A DNA stretch of 64,000 nt from Acidulodesulfobacterium_A sp049965795 (GCA_049965795.1 JBMFVW010000003.1:1-64000); one strand, 5' to 3'. Positions 27,506 through 37,351 are shown, counted from the first letter of the stretch. Translations and numbers: made by a program. Notes: a model not told the origin generated them from the letters alone.

Positions 27506-28401
27506 AAATAAGTAGTGACTTCAATTTGAGTCTATGCGGTATTTTTGGATATAAAATAGATTATACTCTTTCCCCTTTAATTCACAATTCAATAGCTAAA
27601 CTCCTCGATATAAATTTATGTTACGGTAAATTCGACGTTTCGCCGGAACTGTTTCCTGCTGCGGTTAAAGGTTTCAAGGCAATGGGTATTAAAGGAGCAA
27701 ACGTAACCCAGCCTTATAAAACCGAAGTGCTGAAATATTTAGACTGTTTAGACGGCGAGGCCGCAACGGTAGGTGCAGTCAATACGATAAATCGTGAATC
27801 TGACGGTTTTTATCGCGGCTATAACACCGATATAGCCGGTTTTATTAATGCCGTAAATTATGAATTTAACGAAGACATAACCGGCAAAACCGTTATTATG
27901 CTGGGAGCCGGAGGCGCTGCAAGAGCGGTATTGTATGCTTTAATAAAATCCAACGCAAAATATGTTCTGATAATAAACCGCACTTTTTCCAATGCGGAAA
28001 AACTAAAAAAAGAAGCGGATTTATGGAAAAAGTCTTTAAATTCTTTTACCGAAATTATTTATACGGATTTTAAATTGACCCGTGTTTCCGAAAAAACCGA
28101 TATTGCTTTTATTGAAGATTGCGGTATATTAATAAATACGGTAACTCCTTCGGACGGAGACAAAAATTTTGCCGGCGGACTTTTTAAACGCTTGAATTTT
28201 ATTGAAAATAATTTTTTTTTAATGGATATATCTTATTCCGAAAAATCTTCTTTTATTTCAAGCGTATTAGAAGAGAAATGTTTGAAATTTGCAAACGGAC
28301 TGTCAATGCTTTTATTTCAAGCTATAGAAAGTTTTTATATATGGACGGGCAGTAGGATAGAGTTTAATTGCATTAAAGATTTTTTAACCGGTATATTTTA
28401 A
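27502..28401 (+). CDS. aroE: Shikimate dehydrogenase
   Basis: This 299-residue NADPH enzyme reduces 3-dehydroshikimate to shikimate in aromatic amino acid synthesis. The N-terminal substrate domain has YTLSPLIHNSIAKLL and KGANVTQPYKTEV, with the catalytic Lys in QPYK. The NADP Rossmann motif is MLGAGGAARAVLYAL at about 132-146, followed by INRT. The C-terminal GLSMLLFQAIESFYIWTG is also typical. It is slightly longer than the usual 270-290 residues because of inserts near 180. It is coupled to the DUF4388 gene upstream. Confidence 0.94.
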   Translation: MKISSDFNLSLCGIFGYKIDYTLSPLIHNSIAKLLDINLCYGKFDVSPELFPAAVKGFKAMGIKGANVTQPYKTEVLKYLDCLDGEAATVGAVNTINRESDGFYRGYNTDIAGFINAVNYEFNEDITGKTVIMLGAGGAARAVLYALIKSNAKYVLIINRTFSNAEKLKKEADLWKKSLNSFTEIIYTDFKLTRVSEKTDIAFIEDCGILINTVTPSDGDKNFAGGLFKRLNFIENNFFLMDISYSEKSSFISSVLEEKCLKFANGLSMLLFQAIESFYIWTGSRIEFNCIKDFLTGIF

Positions 28402-28435
28402 AAAATAAGCTTATGTGGTAAAATTTAATATATGT

Positions 28436-28583
28436 CCTTAATCCTGCAATAGAAAATGTAAAATTTTTTTTAATATTGGGATAAAAAAATGTAAGGAAAA
28501 GGTGTCGGATTAATTTTATGCATACGTAACGGCCAATTAATACATAAATTTAGCTGCGGAAAATTAATCTGACGCCTTTTCCG
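28436..28583 (+). repeat. Type-1 REP/MITE-like hairpin element, copy 5
   Basis: The outer arm CCTTAATCCTGCAATAGAAA is at 28436-28455. The core left arm GGAAAAGGTGTCGGATTAAT starts at 28495, and the right arm AATTAATCTGACGCCTTTTCC ends at 28582. Paired changes (TCAG to TCGG in the centre, GACACC to GACGCC on the right) partly preserve the hairpin. GCATACGTAACGGCCAATTA gives plus direction. It ends 23 bp before pilB. Confidence 0.82.
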
Positions 28584-28605
28584 GTTTAATCGCGATGGTA
28601 TCAAT

Positions 28606-30456
28606 ATGAATAACGATTTTATGACGTCTTCTAATTTTACTACCGATAAATTAGGCGATATATTAGTAAAGCACGGCGTCGCTAAAAAAGACGATATTTC
28701 TAACGCCCTTCTGATGCAGGAGAGGATCCGCACCGGAATTTCAAAAGGAGAAAAGTTAAAGGATTTAAAACTCGGCGAAATTTTAGTTAAAAACGGCATA
28801 GTAACCCCTGCAGAATTAAATTCTGCGTTAGAAGAACAAAAACGTTACGGCGGCAGTATAGGCAGACAGCTGACCAAGTTAGGCTTTATTAAAGATGCCG
28901 ACCTTGTTTCTTTTCTTTCCAAAGAATTCGGCGCCGCTACGGTAAATCTTTTAGATAACGAAATTCCAGAAAGCGTAATAAAGCTTATTCCTCCGGATTT
29001 AGCGGTTAAACTTCAGGTTATTCCTTTTAAAAGGCAGGGCAATACCCTGTATCTTGCGGTAGCCGACCCTACAAGAGTAGAAGCTTTAGACGATATAAAA
29101 TTTTTAACCGGTTTAAATATCGAAGTCGTAGTCGCTTCCGAAAACGAGATAGCCTCCGCTTTATCTAAATATTATAATGCCTCAAGTATTCTTACCGAAA
29201 ATAAAGATTATCTTAATTCCATTGCCATAGAAGAAACTAATGAAGAGTTGGATATATCGGAACTTCAAAGGTCGTCCTCGGAACAGCCGATTATTAGGTT
29301 CGTGAATAAGGTTCTTTTGGATGCCGTAAAACTTAATGCAAGCGATATACATGTAGAACCCTATGAAACAATAGTAAGAATAAGATATCGTGTTGACGGT
29401 AAATTAATAGAGCAAATGAAAATACCGGGACAGTTAAAAAATCCGATAACGTCAAGGCTTAAAATAATGGCGCAATTAGACATAGCGGAAAGAAGGCTTC
29501 CTCAGGACGGAAGAATTAAGGCAAGAATGGATAACAAAGAAGTCGATATGAGAGTTTCATGCCTTCCGACGCTTTTCGGAGAAAAAATAGTCATCAGGGT
29601 TTTAGACAAAGCCAATTTACAGCTTGATATGCGAAAACTGGGATTTTCCGAGCAGCAGTTAAAAGACTTTAAGAATGCTATACATAAACCTTACGGCATG
29701 ATTTTAGTTACAGGGCCTACAGGCTCGGGTAAAACTACTACTTTGTACAGCGCTCTTTCCGACGTAAACAGACCTGACGTAAATATTTCTACGGCGGAAG
29801 ATCCGGTTGAATATAATATTCAGGGTATTAATCAGGTTTTAGTCAACGAAGAAATAGGATTGACGTTCGCTTCCGCATTGAGATCGTTTTTGAGACAGGA
29901 CCCTGATATAATAATGGTCGGTGAAATTAGAGATCTCGAAACTGCCGAAATTGCCATAAAAGCGGCGCTTACGGGACATTTAGTGCTTTCGACTATTCAT
30001 ACTAACAGCGCCGCTTCTACAATTTCAAGGCTTATCAACATGAAGGTAGAGCCTTTTTTAGTGGCTTCAAGTTTGAATCTTATTATCGCTCAGAGACTTA
30101 TAAGAAAATTATGCACGGAGTGCAAAGAACCTTATTACCCGGATGCAAATGCTATATTAAAACTCGGATTTAATATGCAGGAACTTTCCGGCAAACGTTT
30201 TTATAAGGCAAAGGGTTGCAACGCTTGCAATAAAACCGGATACAAAGGAAGGATAGCAATATACGAAGTTCTGGACGTAAACGACGATATTAAAAATAAA
30301 ATTTACGAAAACGCCAATGAATTTGAAATACATAAAACTGCCGTAGATAAGGGAATGAAAGCATTGAAAGAATCGGCAAAAGAAAAATTTTTAGATGGGA
30401 TTACTTCGCTGGAGGAAATTGTTCAATATTTGGATTCAAGTAATATAGATATATAG
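28606..30456 (+). CDS. pilB: Type IV pilus extension ATPase PilB
   Basis: This 616-residue hexameric ATPase powers pilus assembly at the inner membrane. Residues about 8-180 contain two MshEN-type N-terminal segments (LGDILVKHGVAKKDDI and LGEILVKNGIVTPAEL), which in relatives bind cyclic di-GMP. The ATPase core has Walker A GPTGSGKTTTLY near 370, an Asp box (STAEDPVEY), Walker B region IMVGEIRDLETAE and a His box HLVLSTIHTN. A zinc-binding four-cysteine module (LCTEC ... GCNAC) near 500-545 is typical. There is no clear Shine-Dalgarno before the ATG. A repeat lies directly upstream. Confidence 0.95.
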   Translation: MNNDFMTSSNFTTDKLGDILVKHGVAKKDDISNALLMQERIRTGISKGEKLKDLKLGEILVKNGIVTPAELNSALEEQKRYGGSIGRQLTKLGFIKDADLVSFLSKEFGAATVNLLDNEIPESVIKLIPPDLAVKLQVIPFKRQGNTLYLAVADPTRVEALDDIKFLTGLNIEVVVASENEIASALSKYYNASSILTENKDYLNSIAIEETNEELDISELQRSSSEQPIIRFVNKVLLDAVKLNASDIHVEPYETIVRIRYRVDGKLIEQMKIPGQLKNPITSRLKIMAQLDIAERRLPQDGRIKARMDNKEVDMRVSCLPTLFGEKIVIRVLDKANLQLDMRKLGFSEQQLKDFKNAIHKPYGMILVTGPTGSGKTTTLYSALSDVNRPDVNISTAEDPVEYNIQGINQVLVNEEIGLTFASALRSFLRQDPDIIMVGEIRDLETAEIAIKAALTGHLVLSTIHTNSAASTISRLINMKVEPFLVASSLNLIIAQRLIRKLCTECKEPYYPDANAILKLGFNMQELSGKRFYKAKGCNACNKTGYKGRIAIYEVLDVNDDIKNKIYENANEFEIHKTAVDKGMKALKESAKEKFLDGITSLEEIVQYLDSSNIDI

Positions 30457-30460
30457 AATT

Positions 30461-30671
30461 TGTGACGGGGACAGAACTCAATTCCGTTACAGTATCCCCA
30501 AAATTGCCGATAGAAAATTGTAAAGTTGTATAAAATAAAGAGATCATGAAGGAAAATTCGGAAGGAAAAGGTGCCGGATATTATTTTTTGCATTAACTAA
30601 AAAAGCCGATTAATACTTAAAGTTCCTGCAAAAAATTAATCTGGCGCCTTTTCCTATCGGAAATTTTGTGG
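30461..30671 (+). repeat. Type-2 fragment plus type-1 element with alternative outer arms, copy 6
   Basis: It begins with a degenerate type-2 module (GTGACGGGGACAGAACTCAA, ATTCCGTTACAGTATCCCC, 30462-30499). A type-1 element follows. Its outer arms are a second version: CCAAAATTGCCGATAG (30498-30513) and CTATCGGAAATTTTGTGG (30654-30671). The core arms are GGAAAAGGTGCCGGAT and ATCTGGCGCCTTTTCC, with compensating changes. GCATTAAC gives plus direction. It occupies two thirds of the 314-bp gap between pilB and pilT. Confidence 0.8.
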
Positions 30672-30683
30672 TATCTAATATGC

Positions 30684-30712
30684 TTGACATTAATATTATT
30701 ATGCTATATATT
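30684..30712 (+). promoter_or_regulatory. Predicted sigma-70-type promoter for pilT
   Basis: TTGACA (30684-30689), a 17-nt spacer and TATATT (30707-30712) lie 58 bp before the pilT start codon, just past the right end of repeat copy 6. pilT-pilC-pilS-pilR may therefore be transcribed separately from pilB. Predicted by eye. Confidence 0.6.
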
Positions 30713-30770
30713 ATTGATAAAAATATTAAATATAATTAAAATATATCGAAGTTTATAAAAGGAGCCGCAT

Positions 30771-31958
30771 ATGCCTTCCATAGCAGATTTATTAAAAACC
30801 ACGGTGGATCAAGGCGCTTCAGACCTTCATATAGCCGCCGGAACCCCTCCGCAGATAAGATTAAGGGGTTCATTGATTCCGTTAAATTTTCCCGTTCTCA
30901 GCCCTGCAGACACTCAGGGGCTTTGTTACAGCATTATTACCGATCTCCAGAAGAAGAAGTTCGAAGAAACTCATGAGTTAGATTTTTCTTTCAGTCAGAA
31001 AGGCGTTTCGAGATTCAGGGGCAATTTATATTACGACAGAGGTGCGGTGGCCGGCGCATTCAGGGTTATACCCCATGAAATTCCCTCAATAGAAAATCTC
31101 GGTCTTCCTCCAATGGTTAAAGAAATTATTAAGTCGCCGAGAGGTCTCGTTCTTGTAACAGGGCCTACCGGTTCCGGTAAAACTACGACGCTTGCGGGAA
31201 TGATAGATGCAATCAATCAAACGAGACACGAACATATTATTACTATCGAAGATCCTATCGAGTATGTTTTTCCCCATAAAGGATGTTTGGTTAATCAGAG
31301 AGAAATAGGTCAGGATTCAAGCAGTTTTTCGGAAGCGTTAAGGCATATTTTGAGGGAAGACCCCGATGTCGTTCTCGTCGGCGAAATTAGAGATATGGAG
31401 ACTATGGAAGCCGCTCTTACTATAGCCGAAACCGGACATCTTACGTTCGGAACGCTTCATACTAACTCTGCCGTTCAAACTATAAGCAGGGTTATAGATA
31501 TATTTCCTCCAAATCAGCAGCCGGAAGTAAGATCTTCGCTTTCTCTTTCGCTCGTCGCCGTTCTTTCCCAAACCCTTATTCCTAGAATTGACACTCCGGG
31601 CAGGATTCTGGCCGCAGAATTAATGATACCCAATGCCGCTATTAGAAATTTAATAAGAGAAAATAAAATACATCAAATATATTCACAACTTCAATTAGGA
31701 CAGGAAAAATACGGCATGCAGACTCTAAATCAGGCGCTTGCTTCTTTGGTAAATAAAAAAATAATAAGCGAAGAAGAGGCGTATAACAGGTCGTCCGACG
31801 TAGAGGAGTTGAAACAGGCTATAAATTCAGGATTGATGTCCAAGGGGGGATTGAATACGGCGCCGAACAAGCCTTTTAACGCCATAGGCGCTTCCGTCGA
31901 AAAAACGGGAATAGATTCAAATAACCCTTTTTCCGGAATAGATTTTAGTAATTTATAA
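30771..31958 (+). CDS. pilT: Type IV pilus retraction ATPase PilT
   Basis: This 395-residue hexameric ATPase drives pilus retraction and twitching. The N-terminal PAS-like domain starts IADLLKTTVDQGASDLHIAAG. Walker A GPTGSGKTTTLAGM is near 131-144, the Asp box is TIEDPIEYVF, Walker B is VVLVGEIRDMETMEAAL and the His box is HLTFGTLHTNSAVQTISR. The retraction-specific motif appears as AIRNLIRENKIHQIYS near 293-308. A low-complexity Gly/Asn/Pro tail after 350 extends it beyond the usual 345-370 residues. AAAGGAG precedes the ATG. Confidence 0.95.
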   Translation: MPSIADLLKTTVDQGASDLHIAAGTPPQIRLRGSLIPLNFPVLSPADTQGLCYSIITDLQKKKFEETHELDFSFSQKGVSRFRGNLYYDRGAVAGAFRVIPHEIPSIENLGLPPMVKEIIKSPRGLVLVTGPTGSGKTTTLAGMIDAINQTRHEHIITIEDPIEYVFPHKGCLVNQREIGQDSSSFSEALRHILREDPDVVLVGEIRDMETMEAALTIAETGHLTFGTLHTNSAVQTISRVIDIFPPNQQPEVRSSLSLSLVAVLSQTLIPRIDTPGRILAAELMIPNAAIRNLIRENKIHQIYSQLQLGQEKYGMQTLNQALASLVNKKIISEEEAYNRSSDVEELKQAINSGLMSKGGLNTAPNKPFNAIGASVEKTGIDSNNPFSGIDFSNL

Positions 31959-31973
31959 TTGGAGAAATTTTAA

Positions 31974-33200
31974 ATGGCTACTTATCAATGGAAAGGTAAA
32001 AAACATTCTGGAGAGTATGTTAAAGGCGAGATTGCTGCCGATAATAACCAGCAGGTTATAGAAGCTATAAGAAAAATGGATGTTTATCCTATAAGCGTCA
32101 AGAAAAAAAGCGAGTTTTTTACTTTAAGTCTTCAGGGAAACAAAGAAATAAGCTCTAATACAAAAATAAGCGATAACAACTTAATAGTTTTTACGAGGCA
32201 ATTTTCGTCGCTAATAGAATCCGGAGTCCCTATATTGCAGGGACTTTCGATAATGATCGAACAGCAGAAAAATAAAGATCTGAAAGGTATTCTTACAAAG
32301 ATAAAAGAAGGGATAGAAAGCGGCGCTTCTTTATCGGACAGCCTGAGAAAATTTCCGAAAGTTTTTAACGACCTTTACGTTAATTTGGTTGAATCCGGCG
32401 AAAAGGGAGGAGTATTAGACAGAGTTTTTAAAAGACTATCCGTGTATTTTGAAAAAATATTAAAATTAAAAAGAAAAATAAAAGGCGCAATGATATACCC
32501 TGTAGTAGTTTTAAGCGTTGCAATAGGCGTAATTATAATACTCATGACTTTCGTCATACCGGTTTTCGCCAATCTTTTTGCAAGCGTAGGCGCTAAACTG
32601 CCTGCTCTCACTAGAGACGTCATAGATTTTTCTAATTTTATGAGAGCGTATATACTGTATATCATTATTGCATTCGGCATTTTAATATTTGCTTTTAAAG
32701 CATACGGGAAGAGGGAAGACGGAAGACGGAATATCGACAGAATGATGCTTAAAATACCCGTCATAGGTATTCTGCTAAAAAAAGTCGCTATAGCAAGATT
32801 TGCCAGAACGCTTTCGACTATGGTAGAAAGCGGCGTGCCGATACTTGCCGGATTAGAAATAGTTTCCAAGACAAGCGGCAATAAGATAATAGAAGAATCT
32901 TTAATGCGGACGAAAGACGAGGTTTCTTCAGGTTCGCCTTTAAGCGCTTCTCTAAGCAAAACCAGCCTTTTTCCTCCGCTTGTAATACAGATGATTACCG
33001 TAGGAGAAAAAACCGGAAATCTGGATGCTATGCTTGCAAAAGTAGCCGATTATTATGATGAAGAAGTCGATAATGCCGTTAATAATCTTACGCAGATGTT
33101 GGAGCCTGCGCTTATCGTATTTCTGGGTATTGTAGTAGGCACGCTTGTAGTAGCTATGTATTTACCGATATTCAATCTAGGAAAAGCCATTAAAGGATGA
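31974..33200 (+). CDS. pilC: Type IV pilus inner-membrane platform protein PilC
   Basis: This 408-residue PilC/GspF-family protein starts YQWKGKKHSGEYVKGEI. It carries two GspF domains: about 70-195 (FTRQFSSLIESGVPILQGLS) and about 270-400 (FARTLSTMVESGVPILAGLE). Membrane helices are near 172-195, 222-242 and 375-398. It couples the PilB/PilT motors to pilin addition and removal. The start lies 16 bp after pilT, and the stop overlaps pilS by 4 bp (ATGA). Length and internal duplication are as expected. Confidence 0.95.
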   Translation: MATYQWKGKKHSGEYVKGEIAADNNQQVIEAIRKMDVYPISVKKKSEFFTLSLQGNKEISSNTKISDNNLIVFTRQFSSLIESGVPILQGLSIMIEQQKNKDLKGILTKIKEGIESGASLSDSLRKFPKVFNDLYVNLVESGEKGGVLDRVFKRLSVYFEKILKLKRKIKGAMIYPVVVLSVAIGVIIILMTFVIPVFANLFASVGAKLPALTRDVIDFSNFMRAYILYIIIAFGILIFAFKAYGKREDGRRNIDRMMLKIPVIGILLKKVAIARFARTLSTMVESGVPILAGLEIVSKTSGNKIIEESLMRTKDEVSSGSPLSASLSKTSLFPPLVIQMITVGEKTGNLDAMLAKVADYYDEEVDNAVNNLTQMLEPALIVFLGIVVGTLVVAMYLPIFNLGKAIKG

Positions 33201-34918
33201 AAAGAATTAATGAAGGAGATTTTAAAAATTTATACAACAAATTAAAATTTGCAATAACTTTTAGAGTTTTAGCTTTTTCTTTAATCGTCCTTTCATATGT
33301 CATTCTTAATTATAAAGATATAATCCGTTATTCCGTTTTTATATATTTCTTTACCTTTCTCGTAATATTCATAACTATTCTTTATTACTTAATTTTGTTT
33401 TTTTTTATAAAAAAAGACAATTATAAATTTTTGGTTTTTTTTGGTTTTTTCCAGTTATCGATAGATTTTTTATTTATATCTCTATTGATAATATTTAGCA
33501 GCGGTTTAAACGATAAGTTTATATTTTTATATTATATTCTAATTCTCATAGCAGGATTTATTTTTTTAAAATCCGGAGTTTTAATATATGGTATCGCTTC
33601 GTCCTTAGCTATAGGGCTGTCGGCAGATTTTCTTTATTACTTTGACATAGGCAGCCATTATTATTTTTTACATAATCCCGATAAACTTTTATTTATTACA
33701 AGCACCAACATACTCGGCGTTTTAATTTTTACATGGCTCTTTTACCGTTTTTCCGGTGAACTCGGCAATTTAAGCAATAAAATAATAGAAAAAGATGAAT
33801 TTATAAAAAAATCGCAAAATTTTAACAGAGAGCTGTTTAATTCTTTTTCTCAGGGTATTATAGTTATAGATGAAAATTTTAATATAGTTTTTATCAACGA
33901 AGCTGCGGTTAAAATAGTTAATCTGGATTCGGAACTAAATTTTAAAAATAAAACCGGAATACTATTTGATTTCGACGTTAAGATAACTGATATTTTTGAA
34001 AATTTCCCAGTTAACGTTTTTTTAAAAAAAGAAAAAATAGACGGGAACAGATTTGAAATTAACCATAAAAATACCGTTTTAGGTTTTGCCGTTACTGAAC
34101 ACTTGGGAGACGCCCATAAAATAGGAAATTATATTCTGGTTTTCAAAGATATAACATATATAAAAGAATTAGAAATGGAATCCAGAATCGACGAAAGTCT
34201 TAAAACCGCAGGTAAATTTGCGGGCTGGCTCGCACACGAAATAAGGAATCCTCTTTCTGCTATAAATACGTCTGTTTATGTTTTGGATTCGGGGTATTCC
34301 GATATTAAAGAATCCGATCATAAAAGATTGATAAATATAATAAAAACCGAATCCGAAAGACTTAATAATTTAGTAACGGATTTTTTAGGATTAATAAAAA
34401 CAAAATCAAAGGCGGCAAACGGCAATTTTGAAAATTTTAATTTATATCGGCTTATAAATGAGATAATATTAAATTATGCAGGAGGCACTGAAGTAAAAAT
34501 TCACAACTCCGTTTGCAAAGAAGAAAATATGTTTTCAGATAAGAACAGAATTATTCAGATATTTTCCAATTTAATTCAAAATGCAGTTCAGTCAGTGGAA
34601 ACGAGCATGTCGAATTCAATTAAAGAAAATAAAAAAAGAGGGATCGTAAGGATAGGCGCTAAAAAGGACAAAAAAACGAATTTTATTTCTGTAACCGTTG
34701 CAGATAACGGAGAGGGCATGGACGATTTTACATTCCGGAATGCTTTTAAACCTCTTTTTTCTACCAAAGAAAACGGTTTTGGACTCGGATTGTCCATAGT
34801 TTATTCAGTAACAGAAAGTCTCGGCGGGAACGTAAGTACGGTCAGCAGAAAATCCGTAGGGACTTTAATTAAAATAGATATACCCGATAGACCGGTTAAT
34901 GATAAATTTATTAAATAA
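33197..34918 (+). CDS. pilS: PilS-type sensor histidine kinase
   Basis: This 573-residue kinase has six predicted N-terminal helices (about 17-185) in the PilS arrangement. A PAS-like domain (about 212-330, QGIIVIDENFNIVFINEAAV) is followed by HisKA with the phospho-acceptor in WLAHEIRNPLSAI near 345-357, and HATPase_c (N-box NLIQNAVQSVE, G-box GFGLGLSIVYSVTE). PilS responds to pilin levels in the membrane and controls PilR. Unusual for this cluster, no pilin gene is in the window. It overlaps pilC by 4 bp and precedes pilR by 14 bp. Confidence 0.9.
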   Translation: MKRINEGDFKNLYNKLKFAITFRVLAFSLIVLSYVILNYKDIIRYSVFIYFFTFLVIFITILYYLILFFFIKKDNYKFLVFFGFFQLSIDFLFISLLIIFSSGLNDKFIFLYYILILIAGFIFLKSGVLIYGIASSLAIGLSADFLYYFDIGSHYYFLHNPDKLLFITSTNILGVLIFTWLFYRFSGELGNLSNKIIEKDEFIKKSQNFNRELFNSFSQGIIVIDENFNIVFINEAAVKIVNLDSELNFKNKTGILFDFDVKITDIFENFPVNVFLKKEKIDGNRFEINHKNTVLGFAVTEHLGDAHKIGNYILVFKDITYIKELEMESRIDESLKTAGKFAGWLAHEIRNPLSAINTSVYVLDSGYSDIKESDHKRLINIIKTESERLNNLVTDFLGLIKTKSKAANGNFENFNLYRLINEIILNYAGGTEVKIHNSVCKEENMFSDKNRIIQIFSNLIQNAVQSVETSMSNSIKENKKRGIVRIGAKKDKKTNFISVTVADNGEGMDDFTFRNAFKPLFSTKENGFGLGLSIVYSVTESLGGNVSTVSRKSVGTLIKIDIPDRPVNDKFIK

Positions 34919-34932
34919 ATAAATGCGTTAAA

Positions 34933-36465
34933 ATGAAAAATAATCAGAGAATATTAATAGTCGACGACGAAAAATCTATACTCGAATCTCTTTCCATACT
35001 TCTTGTAATGGATGGTTATGATGTAGTTACGGCGCAAAGCGCAAATGCAGCTGTAAAACTTTTAAAAAACCAAGTTTTTAATTTGATAATATCCGACGTT
35101 AGAATGCCGGAAATGTCCGGAATGGATTTGATAAAGCTCATAAAGCGCGAATACAAAGAATCTGCTTCAAGTTACGGCAAAATTCCGGTCATATTAATGA
35201 CTGCATATTCCGATGTTAAAATAGGGATAGAAGCTATAAAGATGGGTGCTTTCGATTACCTTACCAAACCTTTGGACAATGAAGAGCTTAAGATAGTCAT
35301 TAAAAATGCGCTGGATTATTTTTCGGTTTTAGATGAACTTAACGCTTTAAAAAAAACGGAATTTTTAAGAGGCGGCATTATAGGCTCTTCAAAAGCCATA
35401 AACTCCGTTCTTAACGATTTGAACCGCGTTTCTAAAGGTTTTACCACTATACTCCTGACCGGAGAGTCCGGAACAGGTAAAGAACTGGCTGCAAGATTGA
35501 TTTACGAGATTTATTCTAAAAATTATATTGATTCAAAAAAGATACCTTTTGTTCCCGTTAATATTGCCGCAATTCCGGATAATTTGGTAGAAAGCGAATT
35601 ATTTGGTTATACAAAGGGAACTTTTACCGGAGCTGAAAACGATAAAACAGGTTTAATAAAATATGCCGACGGAGGCATTCTTTTCTTAGACGAAATAGGC
35701 GATTTGCCCATGCAGGTTCAGGTTAAACTGCTGAGAATTCTGCAGGAAAAAACTTACAGAAAATTAGGTTCAAATAAAGAAGAGCCTTTAAACGTTAAAA
35801 TAATAGCAGCTACAAATAAAGATTTGGCGGCTTTAATATCGGAGGGAAAATTCAGGGAAGATCTTTATTACAGATTGAACAAAATAAATATTACAATGCC
35901 GCCGCTTAGGGAGCATAAAGAAGATTTGCCTGAATTAATTGCCTATTTTATAAAAAAATATTCTAAATCCATAGTTTCTGTTTCCCAGGAAGTTCTTGCT
36001 ATTTTAACCGAATACGATTATCCCGGCAATATACGTGAACTGGAAAACATAATAGAAAGAGCTTGCATTTATTGCGGCGGTTCCAATGCAGGAGAAGAAC
36101 CGTTATTAAATAAAGATAAAGAGATTGTTTTAGATTGCCTGCCGGATTATATTTTAGAAAAAAATAAACACGATAGAAAAGAAAATCTTTCTTCGGCGGC
36201 TTATAAGAATATTCCGGATACGGATATCCGTAAAACGGACGATATCGATATTGATTATTACATGGCGGATATAGCCGGAATTTTTGAAAAGTTAAATAAG
36301 AAGTACGGAAAAATGACGCTGTCCGATTTTATAAAAGAAATAGAAAAATATATAGTTACCGACATGATAAAAAAAGAAAACTCTAAATTAGAAGCGGCTA
36401 AAACCCTGGGCTTGTCTTTGAGGTCATTAAGATATATACTTTCAAAATGCGATAACGGCAGATAA
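34933..36465 (+). CDS. pilR: PilR-type sigma-54-dependent response regulator
   Basis: This 510-residue activator has a receiver at 1-120 (DDEKSILESL, phospho-acceptor in ISDVRMPEMSG near 55). The AAA+ domain is at about 145-385, with Walker A GESGTGKE near 177-184. The sigma-54 loop is GTFTGA and Walker B is GGILFLDEIGD. A longer than usual linker of about 75 residues leads to a Fis-type HTH at the end (KLEAAKTLGLSLRSLRYILS). By analogy it activates pilin transcription from a sigma-54 promoter, but no such target was found in this window. It is the partner of the upstream pilS. Confidence 0.9.
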   Translation: MKNNQRILIVDDEKSILESLSILLVMDGYDVVTAQSANAAVKLLKNQVFNLIISDVRMPEMSGMDLIKLIKREYKESASSYGKIPVILMTAYSDVKIGIEAIKMGAFDYLTKPLDNEELKIVIKNALDYFSVLDELNALKKTEFLRGGIIGSSKAINSVLNDLNRVSKGFTTILLTGESGTGKELAARLIYEIYSKNYIDSKKIPFVPVNIAAIPDNLVESELFGYTKGTFTGAENDKTGLIKYADGGILFLDEIGDLPMQVQVKLLRILQEKTYRKLGSNKEEPLNVKIIAATNKDLAALISEGKFREDLYYRLNKINITMPPLREHKEDLPELIAYFIKKYSKSIVSVSQEVLAILTEYDYPGNIRELENIIERACIYCGGSNAGEEPLLNKDKEIVLDCLPDYILEKNKHDRKENLSSAAYKNIPDTDIRKTDDIDIDYYMADIAGIFEKLNKKYGKMTLSDFIKEIEKYIVTDMIKKENSKLEAAKTLGLSLRSLRYILSKCDNGR

Positions 36466-36501
36466 ACTCAATCACCTTTTTCTTAATAAAATAACATTGG
36501 A

Positions 36502-37272
36502 ATGAATTATTTAGCAGTCATAGAATATTGCGGAACTAATTACGAAGGATGGCAATCTCAAACAGGAACGGTAAGCCGCAGCGGTGCTAAAACCGTGGAA
36601 AACGATATTAATAAAGCTATAAAAATATTTACAGGAGCAGATACAAAACTTTTAGTTTCGGGAAGAACGGATGCAGGGGTTCATGCTTTAAACCAGGTTG
36701 TCAATTTTAAACTTCCTTTTTTTTACGATACAAATAAATTTAAAATAGCGTTAAACGGGATTCTGCCTCACGATATATCTATAAAAAACATAGAGACTGT
36801 CCATGATTCTTTCCATGCTACCCGCGACGTGCTGTCTAAAACATATCTTTATAAAATTAATTCAGGTTTTAGAAGCCCTATGCTAATTAATAGTTCATGG
36901 TTTGTCAAAGAAGAATTGAATTTCGACCTTATGAACCGCGCCGCATCCTTATTTCTTGGAATGAACGATTTTTTTAATTTTACGAGAAAAGACGGGAACC
37001 GTGAAAATAAAAATTACAATAGGATTATAACCGGAATAAAAATATGCAAAGAAAGTTACGGATATGATATTTTTATAGAAGGCGGGGGATTTTTGAGAAA
37101 CATGGTCAGAAGAATCGTGGGAGCATTAATTTTTTGCGGAACCGGAAAAACCGGTATAGACTGTTTAAAAAAAATGCTGCAAGAAAGAAATTTTATTTGC
37201 AATTCGGTATGCGCTCCGTCTTGCGGTCTATTTTTGCATTCCGTAAAATATAAACATAAAATTTATTGTTGA
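36502..37272 (+). CDS. truA: tRNA pseudouridine(38-40) synthase
   Basis: This 256-residue enzyme isomerises uridines 38-40 in the tRNA anticodon arm. The start YLAVIEYCGTNYEGWQ is typical. The catalytic Asp lies in SGRTDAGVHALNQVVNF (about 52-68). RDVLSKTYLYKI, DFFNFTRKD and GGGFLRNMVRRIVGALI complete the family signature. The ATG at 36502 is 36 bp after pilR, so it may be read through from the pil operon. The promoter of the rimP operon overlaps its stop codon. Confidence 0.95.
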   Translation: MNYLAVIEYCGTNYEGWQSQTGTVSRSGAKTVENDINKAIKIFTGADTKLLVSGRTDAGVHALNQVVNFKLPFFYDTNKFKIALNGILPHDISIKNIETVHDSFHATRDVLSKTYLYKINSGFRSPMLINSSWFVKEELNFDLMNRAASLFLGMNDFFNFTRKDGNRENKNYNRIITGIKICKESYGYDIFIEGGGFLRNMVRRIVGALIFCGTGKTGIDCLKKMLQERNFICNSVCAPSCGLFLHSVKYKHKIYC

Positions 37273-37297
37273 TATTTTATTAAATTTTCATTATAAT
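37269..37297 (+). promoter_or_regulatory. Predicted promoter of the rimP-nusA-infB operon
   Basis: TTGATA (37269-37274, overlapping the truA stop codon), a 17-nt spacer and a perfect TATAAT (37292-37297). The start point would be near 37304, giving a leader of about 75 nt that ends in the hairpin at 37352. Predicted by eye. Confidence 0.6.
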
Positions 37298-37351
37298 TTT
37301 AATATCTAGTTGTATATAAAAAAGTTTCACCTAATTTTGTTTTTTATATAA

